From NCBI RefSeq assembly GCF_049801055.1, contig NZ_JBNAGF010000014.1, forward strand, positions 1-64,000: a DNA stretch of 64,000 bases, written 5' to 3'. This document shows, one piece after another, positions 44,539 through 54,052 of this stretch (position 1 is the first letter of the stretch; the number at the start of each line of letters is the position of its first letter). Source of the DNA: JBNAGF01 sp049801055 (GTDB lineage: Bacteria; Pseudomonadota; Alphaproteobacteria; Rhodobacterales; Rhodobacteraceae). Both the position numbers and the translations under genes were made by a program. The notes under the pieces are model-generated. The model was not told the origin of the DNA. It saw only the letters and a program-made list of their open reading frames with translations, and did no database searches.

Positions 44539-47500
44539 CTATGCAACCAGCGCCTCCGCCTTCTTCAGGTCGACCGAAACCAGCTGCGACACCCCCTGCT
44601 CCTGCATGGTCACACCGAACAGGCGATCCATTCGGGCCATCGTCACGGCATGGTGGGTGATGATCAGGAAGCGCGTATCGGTCTGGCGGCACATCTCGTC
44701 GAGCAGATCGCAGAACCGGGTCACATTGGCGTCATCCAGCGGGGCGTCGACCTCGTCAAGAACGCAGATAGGTGCCGGGTTGGCCAGAAACACCGCAAAG
44801 ATCAATGCCAATGCCGTCAGGGTCTGTTCCCCGCCCGATAGCAGGCTGAGTGTCGAGAGCTTTTTACCCGGAGGTTGGCACATGATTTCCAGACCGGCAT
44901 CCAGCGGGTCTTCGCTTTCAACCATCACGAGGTTGGCTTCACCGCCACCAAAGAGATGTTTGAACAACATCGCAAAGTTGCGATTGACCTGTTCGAACGC
45001 CGTCAGAAGCCGTTCGCGGCCCTCTCGGTTCAGACTGGCAATCCCGTTCCGAAGAGTCTTGATAGCTTCTTCGAGATCGGATTTCTCGCGCAGCAGTTCC
45101 TCGTGTTCTTCACGCACTTCGCGGGCATCTTCCTCTGCCCGTAGATTCACAGCGCCCATCGCATCCCGCTGGCGCTTGTGGCGGTTCACCTCTGCCTCCA
45201 GCGTTTCGGAATCCGGCATCTGGTCGGGATCAGCATCCAACTGGTTCAATAGCTGGTTCGGCGTAGATTGATGTTCTTCGGCGATACGTTCGGCCGCTGC
45301 GGTGACCGTTTCGCGCGCCGCTTCGCACCGAGCTTCCGCTGCCGCACGGGCTTCGCGGGCATCTGATGCGTTTCGTTCGGCATCACGTTCTGCCAACGCG
45401 GCTTCGCGCTGCGCCATCTCGGCCAGAGACAACGCGTCAGACGCCTTGGCTCGCCGTGTTTCCGCCTCTTCGATCGAAGCCGAGAGCGCTTCACGTTCTT
45501 CCGCCAGTTCCGCCGGGACTGCAGCCGCTTCTTCCAATTCCGCTTCTGACTGCTCTTTGCGTTCTGCCAGTTCGGCAATCCTCTTTTCCGCTGTTTCCAG
45601 ACGGTGTCGCCAACCGCTCAGATCCTTGGTCACCTGTTGTGACCGCTTGATGCGAGCTTCGGCCTCTCGGCGCAACTCATCATGCGAAGACCGGCGGGTC
45701 ATCATCGTGATCCGGGCCGCCTCTACGGTCTGTTTGATGTCTTCGACAGCTTCGCGCGCGGCATCGAGATCACCCAGTTCGGCCATCCCTGCTTCGGCTT
45801 CCCGCAACTGGGCCCGAGCGGCAAGCGCGTCCTCGTGATGCCTGTTCACAGCCAGGCTCAACGTTTCAAGCCTGCCTTCGGCCAATGTACGTTCCGACTC
45901 CGCCCGGCTAAGCGCTCGGGCTGAATCTGCCACCCGCTGATCCGCGGCGCGTCGGGCATCCCGGGCTGCCTTATCTGCTTCGGTGACTTCGGCCAGTTTT
46001 CTGGTCAGCGCTTCATGCGCAGCCTTGGTCCCGTCGGCCTGTGCACCGACACGTTCCTGTTCCTGCTTTAGGGTCTCAAGACGGTTCAACTGCTCCAGCC
46101 GCAATGCGGCAGCGCTCGGCGCGTCTTCTGCCCAGGTCCGGTACCCGTCCCATCGCCACAGATCGCCCTCGCGCGTGACCAGTCGCTGACCCGGTTTCAA
46201 ACTGGATTGCAGACGCTCGCCCTGATCCGCTTCGACTACGCCGATCTGCGCAACGCGGCGGGCGAGCGTGTCTGGCCCGGACACATGCAAAGCCAGAGGT
46301 ACAACCCCGTCCGGAAGCGGCTGATCTGCGTCATATCCCGGAACGGATACCCAGCCAGACGGGCCATCCATCCCGACCAGAGGTGACCGCAGATCGTCAC
46401 CTAAGGCCGCGCCCAGTGCCTTTTCATAGCCGGAGGCAACACGGAGGTCATCCATGACCTGCCCTCCCTCGGCAGTATCGCGGGCAACCAGCTTGGCAAG
46501 CGCGGCCACTTCGGCCCGCAAAGCGCCCAGCTCTCCTTCGGCCTCGGATCGTTGCGCTCTTGCCTCGGCCTCGAGAGATTGGGTTTCCGTGCGGGTTTCA
46601 TCGGCGAGTGCCAGGGCTTCCTCGGCCTCTTCCGCACGTTCCCGCGCTTCTTCTTCGGCGGCCAGCGCCGCTTCATAAGTCTCACTGGAACGGGTCAGGG
46701 TTTCCCGGGCTTCGTCAACGGCTGACCGGGCGCGGGTTTCTTCGGCCTCGGACCTCTCAAGCGTCTTGCGGCTGTCCTCCAGCAAACGTTGCGCTGATTG
46801 GTGGCGCGCCGCCAATCTTGCGACGTCTTCGGTCACCTGCGCGAGACGCCCCTCGCGATCTTGCAATACTGTGGCGGACTCTCGGGCCAATTCGGCCGCT
46901 TCGTCCAGCTTGTCCTCGTGACCCTCTCCGGCTTTCGACAGTTCCCGGGCTTCCCACTCCAGACGTTCGATGGTCTCACCGGCATCATTGTTGAGCCCGG
47001 TCTCACGTTCGATGTCCTTGCCAAGCTGGTCGATCCGCCGAACCAATGTCTGGATGGCCTGCTGTGCGTTGACTTCCTGGTCGGAAAGGGCATCCCGCTG
47101 CACCTGCAAGCGCTGCAAAACAGCTGCTGCAATTGCTTCTTCTTCCCGAAGTGGCGGCAGCGCTTCTTCGATTTCGCCCCGCTTGGCAGACGCCACACGC
47201 GCGGCGGATTCGGCCTGTCCGGCATTGCTGATCCGTTCGCGGAGTATTGCTTCGGCGGACAGTCGCGCTTCGTCTGCTTCGCGCCAACGTCGATAGAGCA
47301 GCATACCTTCGGCGCGACGCAACAACTCACCGATCTCTCGATATCGCGCTGCCTGCCGCGCCTGTCGGGCCAACTGAGCCAACTGTGCAGCTTGCTGTTC
47401 CAACACGTCGTCTACCCGGAGCAAATTGGCCTCGGTGGCCTTTAGCTTCAGCTCTGCCTCGTGCCGGCGCTGGTAAAGGCCGGAAATTCCGGCCGCCTCT

Positions 47501-47994
47501 TCTAGAATGCGGCGGCGCGATTTGGGTTTTGCGTTAATCAGCTCGGCAATTTTGCCCTGCCCCACGAGCGAAGGAGAATGCGCGCCGGTTGACGCGTCGG
47601 CAAACAGCATCTGCACGTCGCGCGCTCGTACATCCTTGGTGTTCGCCTTGTAAGCGCTCCCGGCGTCACGCGTGATCCGACGTACAATTTCCAACATATC
47701 AGAGTCGTTGAAACCCGAAGGAGCCAGACGGTCGGCGTTGTCGATACTGAGTGAAACTTCGGCAAAGTTTCGGGCGGGACGGGTCGCTGCGCCGGCAAAG
47801 ATAACGTCTTCCATACCCGATCCGCGCATGGTCTTGGCCCGGGTTTCCCCCATAACCCAACGCAGCGCTTCGAGCAGATTGGACTTGCCGCAGCCGTTCG
47901 GCCCCACCACCCCGGTCAGCCCCTCGGCAATGATCAGGTCGGTAGGATCAACGAAGCTTTTGAAGCCGGTCAGTCTGAGTTTCGAAAAGCGCAA
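44539..47994 (-). CDS. smc: Chromosome segregation protein SMC
   Basis: Condensin ATPase that compacts chromosomes. The 1151-residue product has Walker A GPNGCGKS (31-38), two very long coiled coils rich in Ala/Glu/Arg, a hinge at about 500-660, the signature LLSGGEQT (about 1051-1058) and the Walker B block ICVLDEVDAPLDD. scpA and scpB are not in the window. The strong codon bias of the coiled coils opens long false frames on the other strand. Confidence 0.97.
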   Translation of the reverse strand: MRFSKLRLTGFKSFVDPTDLIIAEGLTGVVGPNGCGKSNLLEALRWVMGETRAKTMRGSGMEDVIFAGAATRPARNFAEVSLSIDNADRLAPSGFNDSDMLEIVRRITRDAGSAYKANTKDVRARDVQMLFADASTGAHSPSLVGQGKIAELINAKPKSRRRILEEAAGISGLYQRRHEAELKLKATEANLLRVDDVLEQQAAQLAQLARQARQAARYREIGELLRRAEGMLLYRRWREADEARLSAEAILRERISNAGQAESAARVASAKRGEIEEALPPLREEEAIAAAVLQRLQVQRDALSDQEVNAQQAIQTLVRRIDQLGKDIERETGLNNDAGETIERLEWEARELSKAGEGHEDKLDEAAELARESATVLQDREGRLAQVTEDVARLAARHQSAQRLLEDSRKTLERSEAEETRARSAVDEARETLTRSSETYEAALAAEEEARERAEEAEEALALADETRTETQSLEAEARAQRSEAEGELGALRAEVAALAKLVARDTAEGGQVMDDLRVASGYEKALGAALGDDLRSPLVGMDGPSGWVSVPGYDADQPLPDGVVPLALHVSGPDTLARRVAQIGVVEADQGERLQSSLKPGQRLVTREGDLWRWDGYRTWAEDAPSAAALRLEQLNRLETLKQEQERVGAQADGTKAAHEALTRKLAEVTEADKAARDARRAADQRVADSARALSRAESERTLAEGRLETLSLAVNRHHEDALAARAQLREAEAGMAELGDLDAAREAVEDIKQTVEAARITMMTRRSSHDELRREAEARIKRSQQVTKDLSGWRHRLETAEKRIAELAERKEQSEAELEEAAAVPAELAEEREALSASIEEAETRRAKASDALSLAEMAQREAALAERDAERNASDAREARAAAEARCEAARETVTAAAERIAEEHQSTPNQLLNQLDADPDQMPDSETLEAEVNRHKRQRDAMGAVNLRAEEDAREVREEHEELLREKSDLEEAIKTLRNGIASLNREGRERLLTAFEQVNRNFAMLFKHLFGGGEANLVMVESEDPLDAGLEIMCQPPGKKLSTLSLLSGGEQTLTALALIFAVFLANPAPICVLDEVDAPLDDANVTRFCDLLDEMCRQTDTRFLIITHHAVTMARMDRLFGVTMQEQGVSQLVSVDLKKAEALVA

Positions 47995-48122
47995 GCCGAG
48001 ATCCGAGGTGATTCCATGTCGTAGCCATCATTTTGGCGCTGACCTGCCCGCGGAGTCAACGCGGTTACCGCTGCATATGGACATTTCGGCAAAGTTATCC
48101 CCAAGATATGGGCCTCATGGCA

Positions 48123-48527
48123 TCAAAACGCTGAGCATTCGAAGTTCTGGTAATCTGGCCCGGGACCTTCGTTCACCCATTGGTCCGTTTCCAGACAATC
48201 GAAGTTCAATGCAGCAGCCGGCAGGGCCCATCCGGCTGGGCGATCGCCACAATCGAGCACGCCGGTTACCACTGCCTGATCTCCGAGGACACCGGTGACC
48301 CGACACCCGCTGACCTGGGACATGGCAAAAGCCGCACGGGGAGCGATCGGTCCCAGACGCGGGGCATACTGAGGATTGATACGAACGGCTTCCGCAAGAC
48401 TTCGCCGCACCCGCACTTCGAATACACTTCCGTCAATTGCCACCCGTGTTGCGGACTGGCCCCTGAAATATGGCGTGGCCGTCCCACAAGACGCTAGAAG
48501 CAGAAGGATTGCACAAGCTTTTTGCAT
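48123..48527 (-). CDS. Putative lipoprotein of unknown function
   Basis: A 134-residue protein with a short hydrophobic leader ending ASC (Cys14), consistent with lipid anchoring. Four further Cys lie in the mature part (SGCRVTG, VLDCGDR, NFDCLE, FECSA). No family recognised. ATG 48527 has GGAGG directly upstream; the frame stays open to 48923 but overlaps the regulator gene. It runs toward smc, 128 bases away. Confidence 0.7.
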   Translation of the reverse strand: MQKACAILLLLASCGTATPYFRGQSATRVAIDGSVFEVRVRRSLAEAVRINPQYAPRLGPIAPRAAFAMSQVSGCRVTGVLGDQAVVTGVLDCGDRPAGWALPAAALNFDCLETDQWVNEGPGPDYQNFECSAF

Positions 48528-48643
48528 GGCCTCCAAGCTGCGCGGCAAACCGTTAACAATTCCTTTCATATATGCCGGAACCCTAGCCTCAAAACGCATT
48601 CCTCCAACTCTCACTTGAGCCCGCCTCTCTCCGGTCATATAAA

Positions 48644-48655
48644 TTGACCAATCAA
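48644..48655. promoter_or_regulatory. Possible operator upstream of the FadR-type gene
   Basis: TTGA-CCAA-TCAA is a perfect 4-bp inverted repeat in the AT-rich stretch just before the SD of the regulator gene. GntR/FadR proteins often bind short inverted repeats to repress their own genes. Short palindromes arise by chance, so this is weak. Confidence 0.25.
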
Positions 48656-48667
48656 CCCGAGGGCGAG

Positions 48668-49438
48668 ATGCCGTTCCAAAAAGTTCAGTCCGAAAAACTC
48701 TCGACATCCGTCGTCCGTCAGATCGAGCTCTTGATCCTGCGCGGCATCCTTCGGCCGGGGGAGCGTCTTCCTTCTGAACGGGAGCTTTCGGAGCGGCTTG
48801 GAGTCTCCCGGCCTTCGCTGCGCGATGCCATTTCGGAACTGCAGGACCAGGGCCTGCTGACCACTCGTGCCGGGTCCGGTATCTTTGTGGCCGAAGTTCT
48901 GGGTTCGGCCTTTTCGCCCGCATTGATCCGGCTTTTCGGCACTCATGACGAGGCCGTTTTCGACTACTTGTCTTTTCGCCGGGATATGGAAGGGCTGGCG
49001 GCGGAACGGGCGGCCCGATTGGGGTCCGACAGCGATCTGAAAGTGGTTCAGGCGATTTTCGACAAGATGGTCGCAGCGCATGGCCGCCGCAACGCTCAGG
49101 AAGAGGCCCGGCTGGATGCCGAGTTTCACACAGCCATAATCGAAGCCAGTCACAACGTCGTCATGTTGCACATGATGCGCTCGATGTTTGAACTCTTGCG
49201 GGAAGGCGTGTTCTACAATCGCCAGATCATGTTCCGTCAGCGAACCACACGCGATGCGCTTCTTGACCAGCACCGTGCGATCAATGACGCCCTGCAGTCC
49301 CGCAACCCCAAAGCAGCCAAGGCTGCGGTCGAGGCGCATCTGAGTTTCGTTGAGAGTTCGCTCAATGACCTGCGCACAGCAGAACGGCATGAAAGCATTG
49401 CCCGGCAGCGGCTGGAGCACGAGGTTGGAAAATCCTGA
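48668..49438 (+). CDS. FadR-subfamily (GntR) transcription regulator
   Basis: A 256-residue protein with an N-terminal GntR winged helix (RPGERLPSERELSERLGVSRPSLRDAI) and a C-terminal all-helical FCD ligand domain with metal-site His/Asp residues (DAEFHTAIIEAS, HRAINDAL, HLSFVE). Ligands in this group are small organic acids such as lactate, glycolate or pyruvate. No catabolic genes are adjacent, so the target cannot be inferred. ATG 48668 follows GAGGGCGAG. Confidence 0.88.
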   Translation: MPFQKVQSEKLSTSVVRQIELLILRGILRPGERLPSERELSERLGVSRPSLRDAISELQDQGLLTTRAGSGIFVAEVLGSAFSPALIRLFGTHDEAVFDYLSFRRDMEGLAAERAARLGSDSDLKVVQAIFDKMVAAHGRRNAQEEARLDAEFHTAIIEASHNVVMLHMMRSMFELLREGVFYNRQIMFRQRTTRDALLDQHRAINDALQSRNPKAAKAAVEAHLSFVESSLNDLRTAERHESIARQRLEHEVGKS

Positions 49439-49496
49439 GGGTGATTAATCCAAAGACCGGGCAACGGAAATCCGATTTGCAGACGTCCGGAATTTC

Positions 49497-50666
49497 TTAG
49501 TCCATGTTCATGGCCCAGGCGTGACCAAACTGGAGATACACCACCGTGTCCTCCGGCCCCCGTGCAATATCAATCCCAACATCAAGCCCGTATTTTCGGG
49601 CCAGTTTGTATCGAATGCCGGCCCCAAAAGTGGCTGCCTCGCTGTCGGCGGAAATGTCCGGAGCACCGTCTGACGTTGCCTTGCCATAGCCGGCAAACCC
49701 GACCATCGCCCATCTGGGTGAAAGCTGCCGGCGAACTTCAAACTCGGTCGAGATCACACGATCGCCCTGATACCGGTTGAAGGGAACGCCGCGGATATTG
49801 ATGGACGGTTCCATAAAGAACGGCGTGTCACCGTTTGTCCCAGAACCCAGAACCATTCCAGACAACGTCCATTTGTCGTTCGGGGAATGGAAATAGGCCG
49901 CGAAGAGATCGGTTGCAGTATAATCGACATCGCTACCGATTGCCTGATCAAACCTGCGGACTTTGGCGCTTGCGTTCAGCCCGTTGCGCGGTGTGAACGG
50001 ATTATCCCTGTTGTCAAAGTGCAGCGACAGCCCGAGCGCATTCATCTTAATGTCGCGGCTGAGCGCAGGTGGCAGAGGGGTGCCGCCACCCAGATTTGGG
50101 CTGACCGTTGTCTGTATCGCGGTCAGCGTGGGCCCGAGGAAAAACTCGCTTTCACCCAAACGGTATCGTGCTTCGGCATTTGCAAAAATGGCCTCGTTGT
50201 TAAACGAAAGTCCCTGAGGAATCCCCAAGGGAAAGAAATCGAGGTTGATAGATCCCCCGCCAACAACTGCCCGGTATTTGAGATCACCGTCAAAGGCGCT
50301 GCCGAACCTTGCCCCAAACCCGATTTTCGAATTGTTGCCGGTCCCGGCAAAACCAAAGATCGTGCGGGTGGGATCGTTGTTGCTTCCTGCCTCGGGGAGT
50401 TTCAGGAAAACCGCCGCCAATCCCGCACCACCGCCCACGGCAGGCTCGGTGATGATGATCGGTACCGGGACGAAACCGCCGTTATCCAAAAATGTGGAAA
50501 CGTCGACATGATTGTCTTCCGGATCGACAAATTGATCCAGAAACCCTCCCTGCGCACTGGCTTGATTTGGGGTGGCGCAGAACACCCATGCCAGAACTGA
50601 AACAACAAGAGCGTGAACCACTGCAGTCAGGGAAAACTCAAGCGATACGAACCTTACCGATCTCAT
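49497..50666 (-). CDS. BamA/TamA-like outer-membrane beta-barrel protein
   Basis: A 389-residue exported protein with a signal sequence (cleaved near ASAQG) and a C-terminal Omp85-type beta barrel (repeated FDNRDNPFTPRNG-type and GIRYKLARKYGLDVG-type strands). There are no POTRA domains, so it is barrel-only, and the short N-terminal stretch before the barrel is acidic. Start uncertain: ATG 50666 or a start at 50720. It could export or assemble a small substrate; role unknown. Confidence 0.8.
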   Translation of the reverse strand: MRSVRFVSLEFSLTAVVHALVVSVLAWVFCATPNQASAQGGFLDQFVDPEDNHVDVSTFLDNGGFVPVPIIITEPAVGGGAGLAAVFLKLPEAGSNNDPTRTIFGFAGTGNNSKIGFGARFGSAFDGDLKYRAVVGGGSINLDFFPLGIPQGLSFNNEAIFANAEARYRLGESEFFLGPTLTAIQTTVSPNLGGGTPLPPALSRDIKMNALGLSLHFDNRDNPFTPRNGLNASAKVRRFDQAIGSDVDYTATDLFAAYFHSPNDKWTLSGMVLGSGTNGDTPFFMEPSINIRGVPFNRYQGDRVISTEFEVRRQLSPRWAMVGFAGYGKATSDGAPDISADSEAATFGAGIRYKLARKYGLDVGIDIARGPEDTVVYLQFGHAWAMNMD

Positions 50667-50769
50667 GCTCAAATGGTTAGCTGTGAGCCTGCCAGAAATC
50701 AACAAACGAGCCCGGATCAAATTTTAACTCAGACACCTTCGCCAATTCAGCACAGGCGCCAAAAAGAGA

Positions 50770-50793
50770 AAGAGGCTCCAGTTGGAGCCTCTT
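50770..50793 (-). terminator. Intrinsic terminator of the atp F0 operon
   Basis: An 11-bp perfect stem AAGAGGCTCCA / TGGAGCCTCTT with a two-base spacer lies 47 bases past the atpF stop. On the minus strand it is followed by TCTCTTTTT, giving the U tract. It ends the atpI-B-E-X-F unit. Confidence 0.85.
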
Positions 50794-50839
50794 GCATTTT
50801 CTTCTGGAACGGCCGGCCTCAATCGCCCGGTAGCTCTTG

Positions 50840-51400
50840 TCAGTGAAGCTTGCTGTCAACGTCGCCAATGGCTGCGTCGATGAGCTTGTTTGCTTCGGCG
50901 GCAGTCATTTGTTTGGCGAGAACTTCGCCTGCGGCTTCGACCGCGATCGTTACGGCACGATCGCGCACCTCTTTAATCGCAGAAGCTTCGGCAGAAGCGA
51001 TCTGATCCTGAGCTGCAGCCAGACGGCGCGCAATCGAGGCCTGCAAATCCACCTTGGCCTGCTCGGCCGCAGCAACTGCGTCTTCCTTGGCGGCTGCAAC
51101 GATGCCTTTGGCCTGCTCTTTAACTTCCATCTGCTTGCGCTCGTAAGAGGCAAGAAGGGTCTGCGCTTCTTCACGCAGGGCGCGGGCTTCATCAAGTTCC
51201 GACTTGATGCCTTCGGCGCGGTTATCCAGCGCGCCGCCGATCATCTTGGGAACCTTGAAATAGACCAGAACGCCCAGGAACAGCAGGAACGCCAACAGAA
51301 CGACGAAGTCGGTGTTCTTCAGCGAGAAGAACGGTCCGCTGGCTGCCAGTGCGGGGCTGGCCGCCGCGAATGTCAGGACAAGTGCGAGAGTATTGCGCAT
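50840..51400 (-). CDS. atpF: ATP synthase F0 subunit b
   Basis: Peripheral-stalk subunit linking F1 to the membrane. The 186-residue product has an apparent cleavable N-terminal leader (ending SPALAAS), a membrane helix with FVVLLAFLLFLGVL, and a long charged coiled coil. It follows b' (atpX) by 4 bases and closes the operon. Having both b and b' is usual in photosynthetic and other alphaproteobacteria. Confidence 0.95.
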   Translation of the reverse strand: MRNTLALVLTFAAASPALAASGPFFSLKNTDFVVLLAFLLFLGVLVYFKVPKMIGGALDNRAEGIKSELDEARALREEAQTLLASYERKQMEVKEQAKGIVAAAKEDAVAAAEQAKVDLQASIARRLAAAQDQIASAEASAIKEVRDRAVTIAVEAAGEVLAKQMTAAEANKLIDAAIGDVDSKLH

Positions 51401-51404
51401 GGTC

Positions 51405-51950
51405 TTATCCTTTCACCCGGTTAGCGACGGCACCGGTCAATGCAGTTTCGTCGGCCTTGCCGCCAAGAGCGTTCACAAGCTCGGCCGCCGTGTCGGAGGC
51501 AACGGTCTTGATGCTTTCCAGAGCTCCGGCGCGGATATCGGCGATGGCCTTCTCCGACTCGGATGCTTTTTCGGCGATCTCTTCGTCTGCCTTGGCGATA
51601 GCGACGTCTACGTCCGCCTGAATCTCGGCGCGGGCCTCGGCTGCAATACGCTGTGCCTCGGCACGCGCTTCGGCCAGAGCACGGTTATAGGCCTCTTCGG
51701 CCTCGACCGCCTTGGCCTTCAGGTCCTCGGCTGCGGCAATATCATTAGTAATCGTACCCTGACGCTCGGCCAGCACAGCCCCGATACGGGGAAGCGCAAC
51801 GCGCGACAGGATCAGGTAGATCACGACAAGCGTGACCACGAGCCAGAAAATCTGATTGCCCATCCACTCGCCGCAGAGCTGGGGCATACCGATTGCGCTG
51901 CCGAACGAGTCGACGCAGGCGCTTGCGGATTCCTTGGTCTCAGTTGCCAT
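51405..51950 (-). CDS. atpX: ATP synthase F0 subunit b'
   Basis: Second peripheral-stalk subunit (181 residues): a short N-terminal segment, one membrane helix (FWLVVTLVVIYLILS) and a long Ala/Glu-rich coiled coil. Its place between atpE and atpF and its divergence from atpF mark it as b' (also called AtpG or AtpX) rather than a duplicate. It forms a heterodimer with b. Confidence 0.94.
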   Translation of the reverse strand: MATETKESASACVDSFGSAIGMPQLCGEWMGNQIFWLVVTLVVIYLILSRVALPRIGAVLAERQGTITNDIAAAEDLKAKAVEAEEAYNRALAEARAEAQRIAAEARAEIQADVDVAIAKADEEIAEKASESEKAIADIRAGALESIKTVASDTAAELVNALGGKADETALTGAVANRVKG

Positions 51951-52037
51951 GTCGGTCTCCTTGGAAACTTAGCTTACATCGGGCAGCGCAGGGTTACCTG
52001 CCCTGCCCAACCGTAAGGATGTCGGTTCCCGAAGGTC

Positions 52038-52274
52038 TTAGACGGCGAACATCAGCAGCAGAGCGACCAGGAACGAGAAGATGCCCAGTGCTTCTGCGAA
52101 TGCGATGCCGATGAACAGGGTGGCAGTCTGCGAAGCAGCGGCCGAGGGGTTGCGCAGTGCGCCGGCGAGGAAGTTGCCTGCGACGTGGCCCACACCGATA
52201 GCGGCGGCACCCGAACCGATAGCTGCCAGGCCGGCACCGACGAATTGACCGAGTTCTGCGATATTGCCTTCCAT
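52038..52274 (-). CDS. atpE: ATP synthase F0 subunit c
   Basis: Forms the proton-driven rotor ring. The 78-residue two-helix hairpin has the polar loop with RNPSA (41-45) and the essential carboxylate Glu61 in helix 2 (FAEALGIF). No sodium-type motif is seen, so proton coupling is expected. A TAAGGAG site is visible upstream. Confidence 0.97.
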   Translation of the reverse strand: MEGNIAELGQFVGAGLAAIGSGAAAIGVGHVAGNFLAGALRNPSAAASQTATLFIGIAFAEALGIFSFLVALLLMFAV

Positions 52275-52350
52275 GTCTTTGTCTCCTTACGATGGAATAT
52301 GCGATTGAGGTTGCAGGCGGAGGACCTCCTCCGCCGCGTGAGGTTTGACC

Positions 52351-53109
52351 TTAGTGGCTCGGATGCAGCGCATCCTTCAGATATACGCAGGTCAGAATGG
52401 TGAACACGTAGGCCTGTATGAAGGCCACGAGGACTTCGAGACCGTAGATTGCCGTGATCGACAGGATCGACAGCGGCGCGATCGCGGTAACTGCGGCGAA
52501 ACCGGCAAAAACCTTGATCACCGCGTGACCGGCCATGACGTTACCCGCCAGACGAATGGAGTGGCTGACCGGACGTACGAAGTAGGAAATCAACTCGATG
52601 ATTGCCAGAACCGGGCGCAGCGGCAGTGGCGCGCTCGAGACCCAGAACAGGCCAAGGAAAGCGGAGCCGTTCTTGACGAAACCCAGCACGGTAACGCTGA
52701 TGAACACGGCAAAAGCCATGACTGCGGTAACTGCGATGTGCGAAGTGGTGGTGAAGGAAGTGGGGATCAGGCCAAGAAAGTTCGCCATGACGATGAACAT
52801 GAACAATGTCATGACATACGGAAAATATTTGACCCCGTCCTTACCGCAGATGTCTTCGACCATCTTGTAGATGAAGCCATAGGCCAGTTCGCCTATGGAC
52901 TGGATGCGCGAAGGAACGATTGCGCGCTTGGAGGTTCCAAGCACCAGCAAAGCAAAAATCGCCAGAACGGCCAGAGCCATCCACAGGGTGACGTTAGTGG
53001 GCGTGTACCAGGCTATTGTGTCCCCGCCAAAGAGCGGCTTCACAATGAACTGGTCCATCGGGTGAAATACCAGACCACCTTCTTCTGCACCGTGCGCTTC
53101 GCTTGCCAC
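52351..53109 (-). CDS. atpB: ATP synthase F0 subunit a
   Basis: Carries the proton half-channels. The 252-residue membrane protein has the essential Arg in SHSIRLAGNVMAGH and typical helices; the N-terminus is short. The start is GTG at 53109, with GAGGGAC upstream, two bases after the atpI stop. atpE follows 76 bases on. Confidence 0.96.
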   Translation of the reverse strand: MASEAHGAEEGGLVFHPMDQFIVKPLFGGDTIAWYTPTNVTLWMALAVLAIFALLVLGTSKRAIVPSRIQSIGELAYGFIYKMVEDICGKDGVKYFPYVMTLFMFIVMANFLGLIPTSFTTTSHIAVTAVMAFAVFISVTVLGFVKNGSAFLGLFWVSSAPLPLRPVLAIIELISYFVRPVSHSIRLAGNVMAGHAVIKVFAGFAAVTAIAPLSILSITAIYGLEVLVAFIQAYVFTILTCVYLKDALHPSH

Positions 53110-53111
53110 GT

Positions 53112-53453
53112 CTAGTCCCTCTCGTCTCTCTCGGCCGCGCGATCTTCTTCGTCGGCCATTTTCTTCTCCTGAGCCTCCTGCGCGCTTCGGAGCATTGTTT
53201 TCACCCCGGCCGCGAGACCCAAAAATACAAATAGCACCAGGAAGATCGGGATTGTCCCGAGCAGGCTGTCCAGCCCGTATCCGATGCCGAAGCCGATCCC
53301 GAGACCGGCAACAAGTTCGATCACCATCCGCCAGGCCAGCTGTGCCTGAGAATAATGCTCATCTGCGCGTGGAGCAGGCTCCTGCAGTTTCCGCGCCGCC
53401 GAAATCCGTTCCTCCAGCTGCGTCAGGCGCTGCTTTTGGTCGTGTTCGGTCAA
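53112..53453 (-). CDS. atpI: AtpI-type F0 assembly protein
   Basis: A 113-residue protein with an N-terminal basic/helical region and two membrane helices (LVAGLGIGFGIGYGLD, IFLVLFVFLGLAAG). AtpI assists c-ring assembly or ion homeostasis. The start is TTG at 53453 behind AAGGGAAA; no ATG is suitable. It is first gene of the F0 operon; the F1 operon is elsewhere, as usual in alphaproteobacteria. Confidence 0.92.
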   Translation of the reverse strand: MTEHDQKQRLTQLEERISAARKLQEPAPRADEHYSQAQLAWRMVIELVAGLGIGFGIGYGLDSLLGTIPIFLVLFVFLGLAAGVKTMLRSAQEAQEKKMADEEDRAAERDERD

Positions 53454-53482
53454 CGGTTTCCCTTCGCGCTGTCTTGGGCATG

Positions 53483-53511
53483 GTGCTAAGGGCGTGTGCG
53501 ATCAGAGTCAA
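53483..53511 (-). promoter_or_regulatory. Candidate promoter of the F0 operon
   Basis: On the minus strand TTGACT (53506-53511) and TAGCAC (53483-53488) are 17 bases apart. A start about 7 bases on gives a short leader ahead of the atpI TTG. The -10 match is partial, so this is tentative. Confidence 0.35.
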
Positions 53512-53684
53512 CGGCATTGAGCGATCTAGGAAGAACCAATTAACTGTTTGTTTTTAAATTACTTTTTCCAGACTCTAGGACCCCGGATCATTCGGTCGCA
53601 GGCGTCAAATTCGGGATTCCAGCAAGAATTGCATATTCAACCAATCGGTTGACGATCGGATCTCAACAGGGCAAGGGGCTTGGC

Positions 53685-54023
53685 ATGACAGAGAGACTCG
53701 ATCTGGTGTTTGCGGCGCTTGCCGATCCGACCCGGCGCGCCATTCTGGCGATGTTGCTGGAGGACGACATGGCTGTCACCGATGTTGCAGAACCTTTCGA
53801 GATGTCGCTTGCTGCGATTTCCAAACACCTCGTGATCCTGACCAGAGCCGGGCTGATAGCTCAGGAGAAACGAGGACGTGTGAAATGGTGCAAACTGGAG
53901 CCAGACGCTTTGCGTGCGGCTTCGGTATGGATGCAGGGATTTGGCCAGTTCGAACCCGTCAACCTTGATGCCTTCGAGCGGTTCCTCGAAGTGGAACTGC
54001 CCGAGGCCGATCAGGACATCTGA
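53685..54023 (+). CDS. ArsR-family winged-helix regulator
   Basis: A 112-residue protein with an ArsR/SmtB-type helix-turn-helix (ALADPTRRAILAML, then SLAAISKHLVILTRAGLI) and no evident metal-binding Cys motif, typical of the small regulators that often pair with an activator-like AHSA1 protein. That partner is absent here. ATG 53685 has AAGGGG upstream. Its target is unknown; it is convergent with the EamA gene. Confidence 0.87.
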   Translation: MTERLDLVFAALADPTRRAILAMLLEDDMAVTDVAEPFEMSLAAISKHLVILTRAGLIAQEKRGRVKWCKLEPDALRAASVWMQGFGQFEPVNLDAFERFLEVELPEADQDI

Positions 54024-54052
54024 ACAGCAGGGTGCGGAATCGAAGGCTTTGC

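Noticed and set aside
48095..48103. TTATCCCCA, a near match to a DnaA box
   Set aside because: One mismatch at a key position, no clustering and no dnaA, dnaN or parAB nearby; not evidence for an origin.
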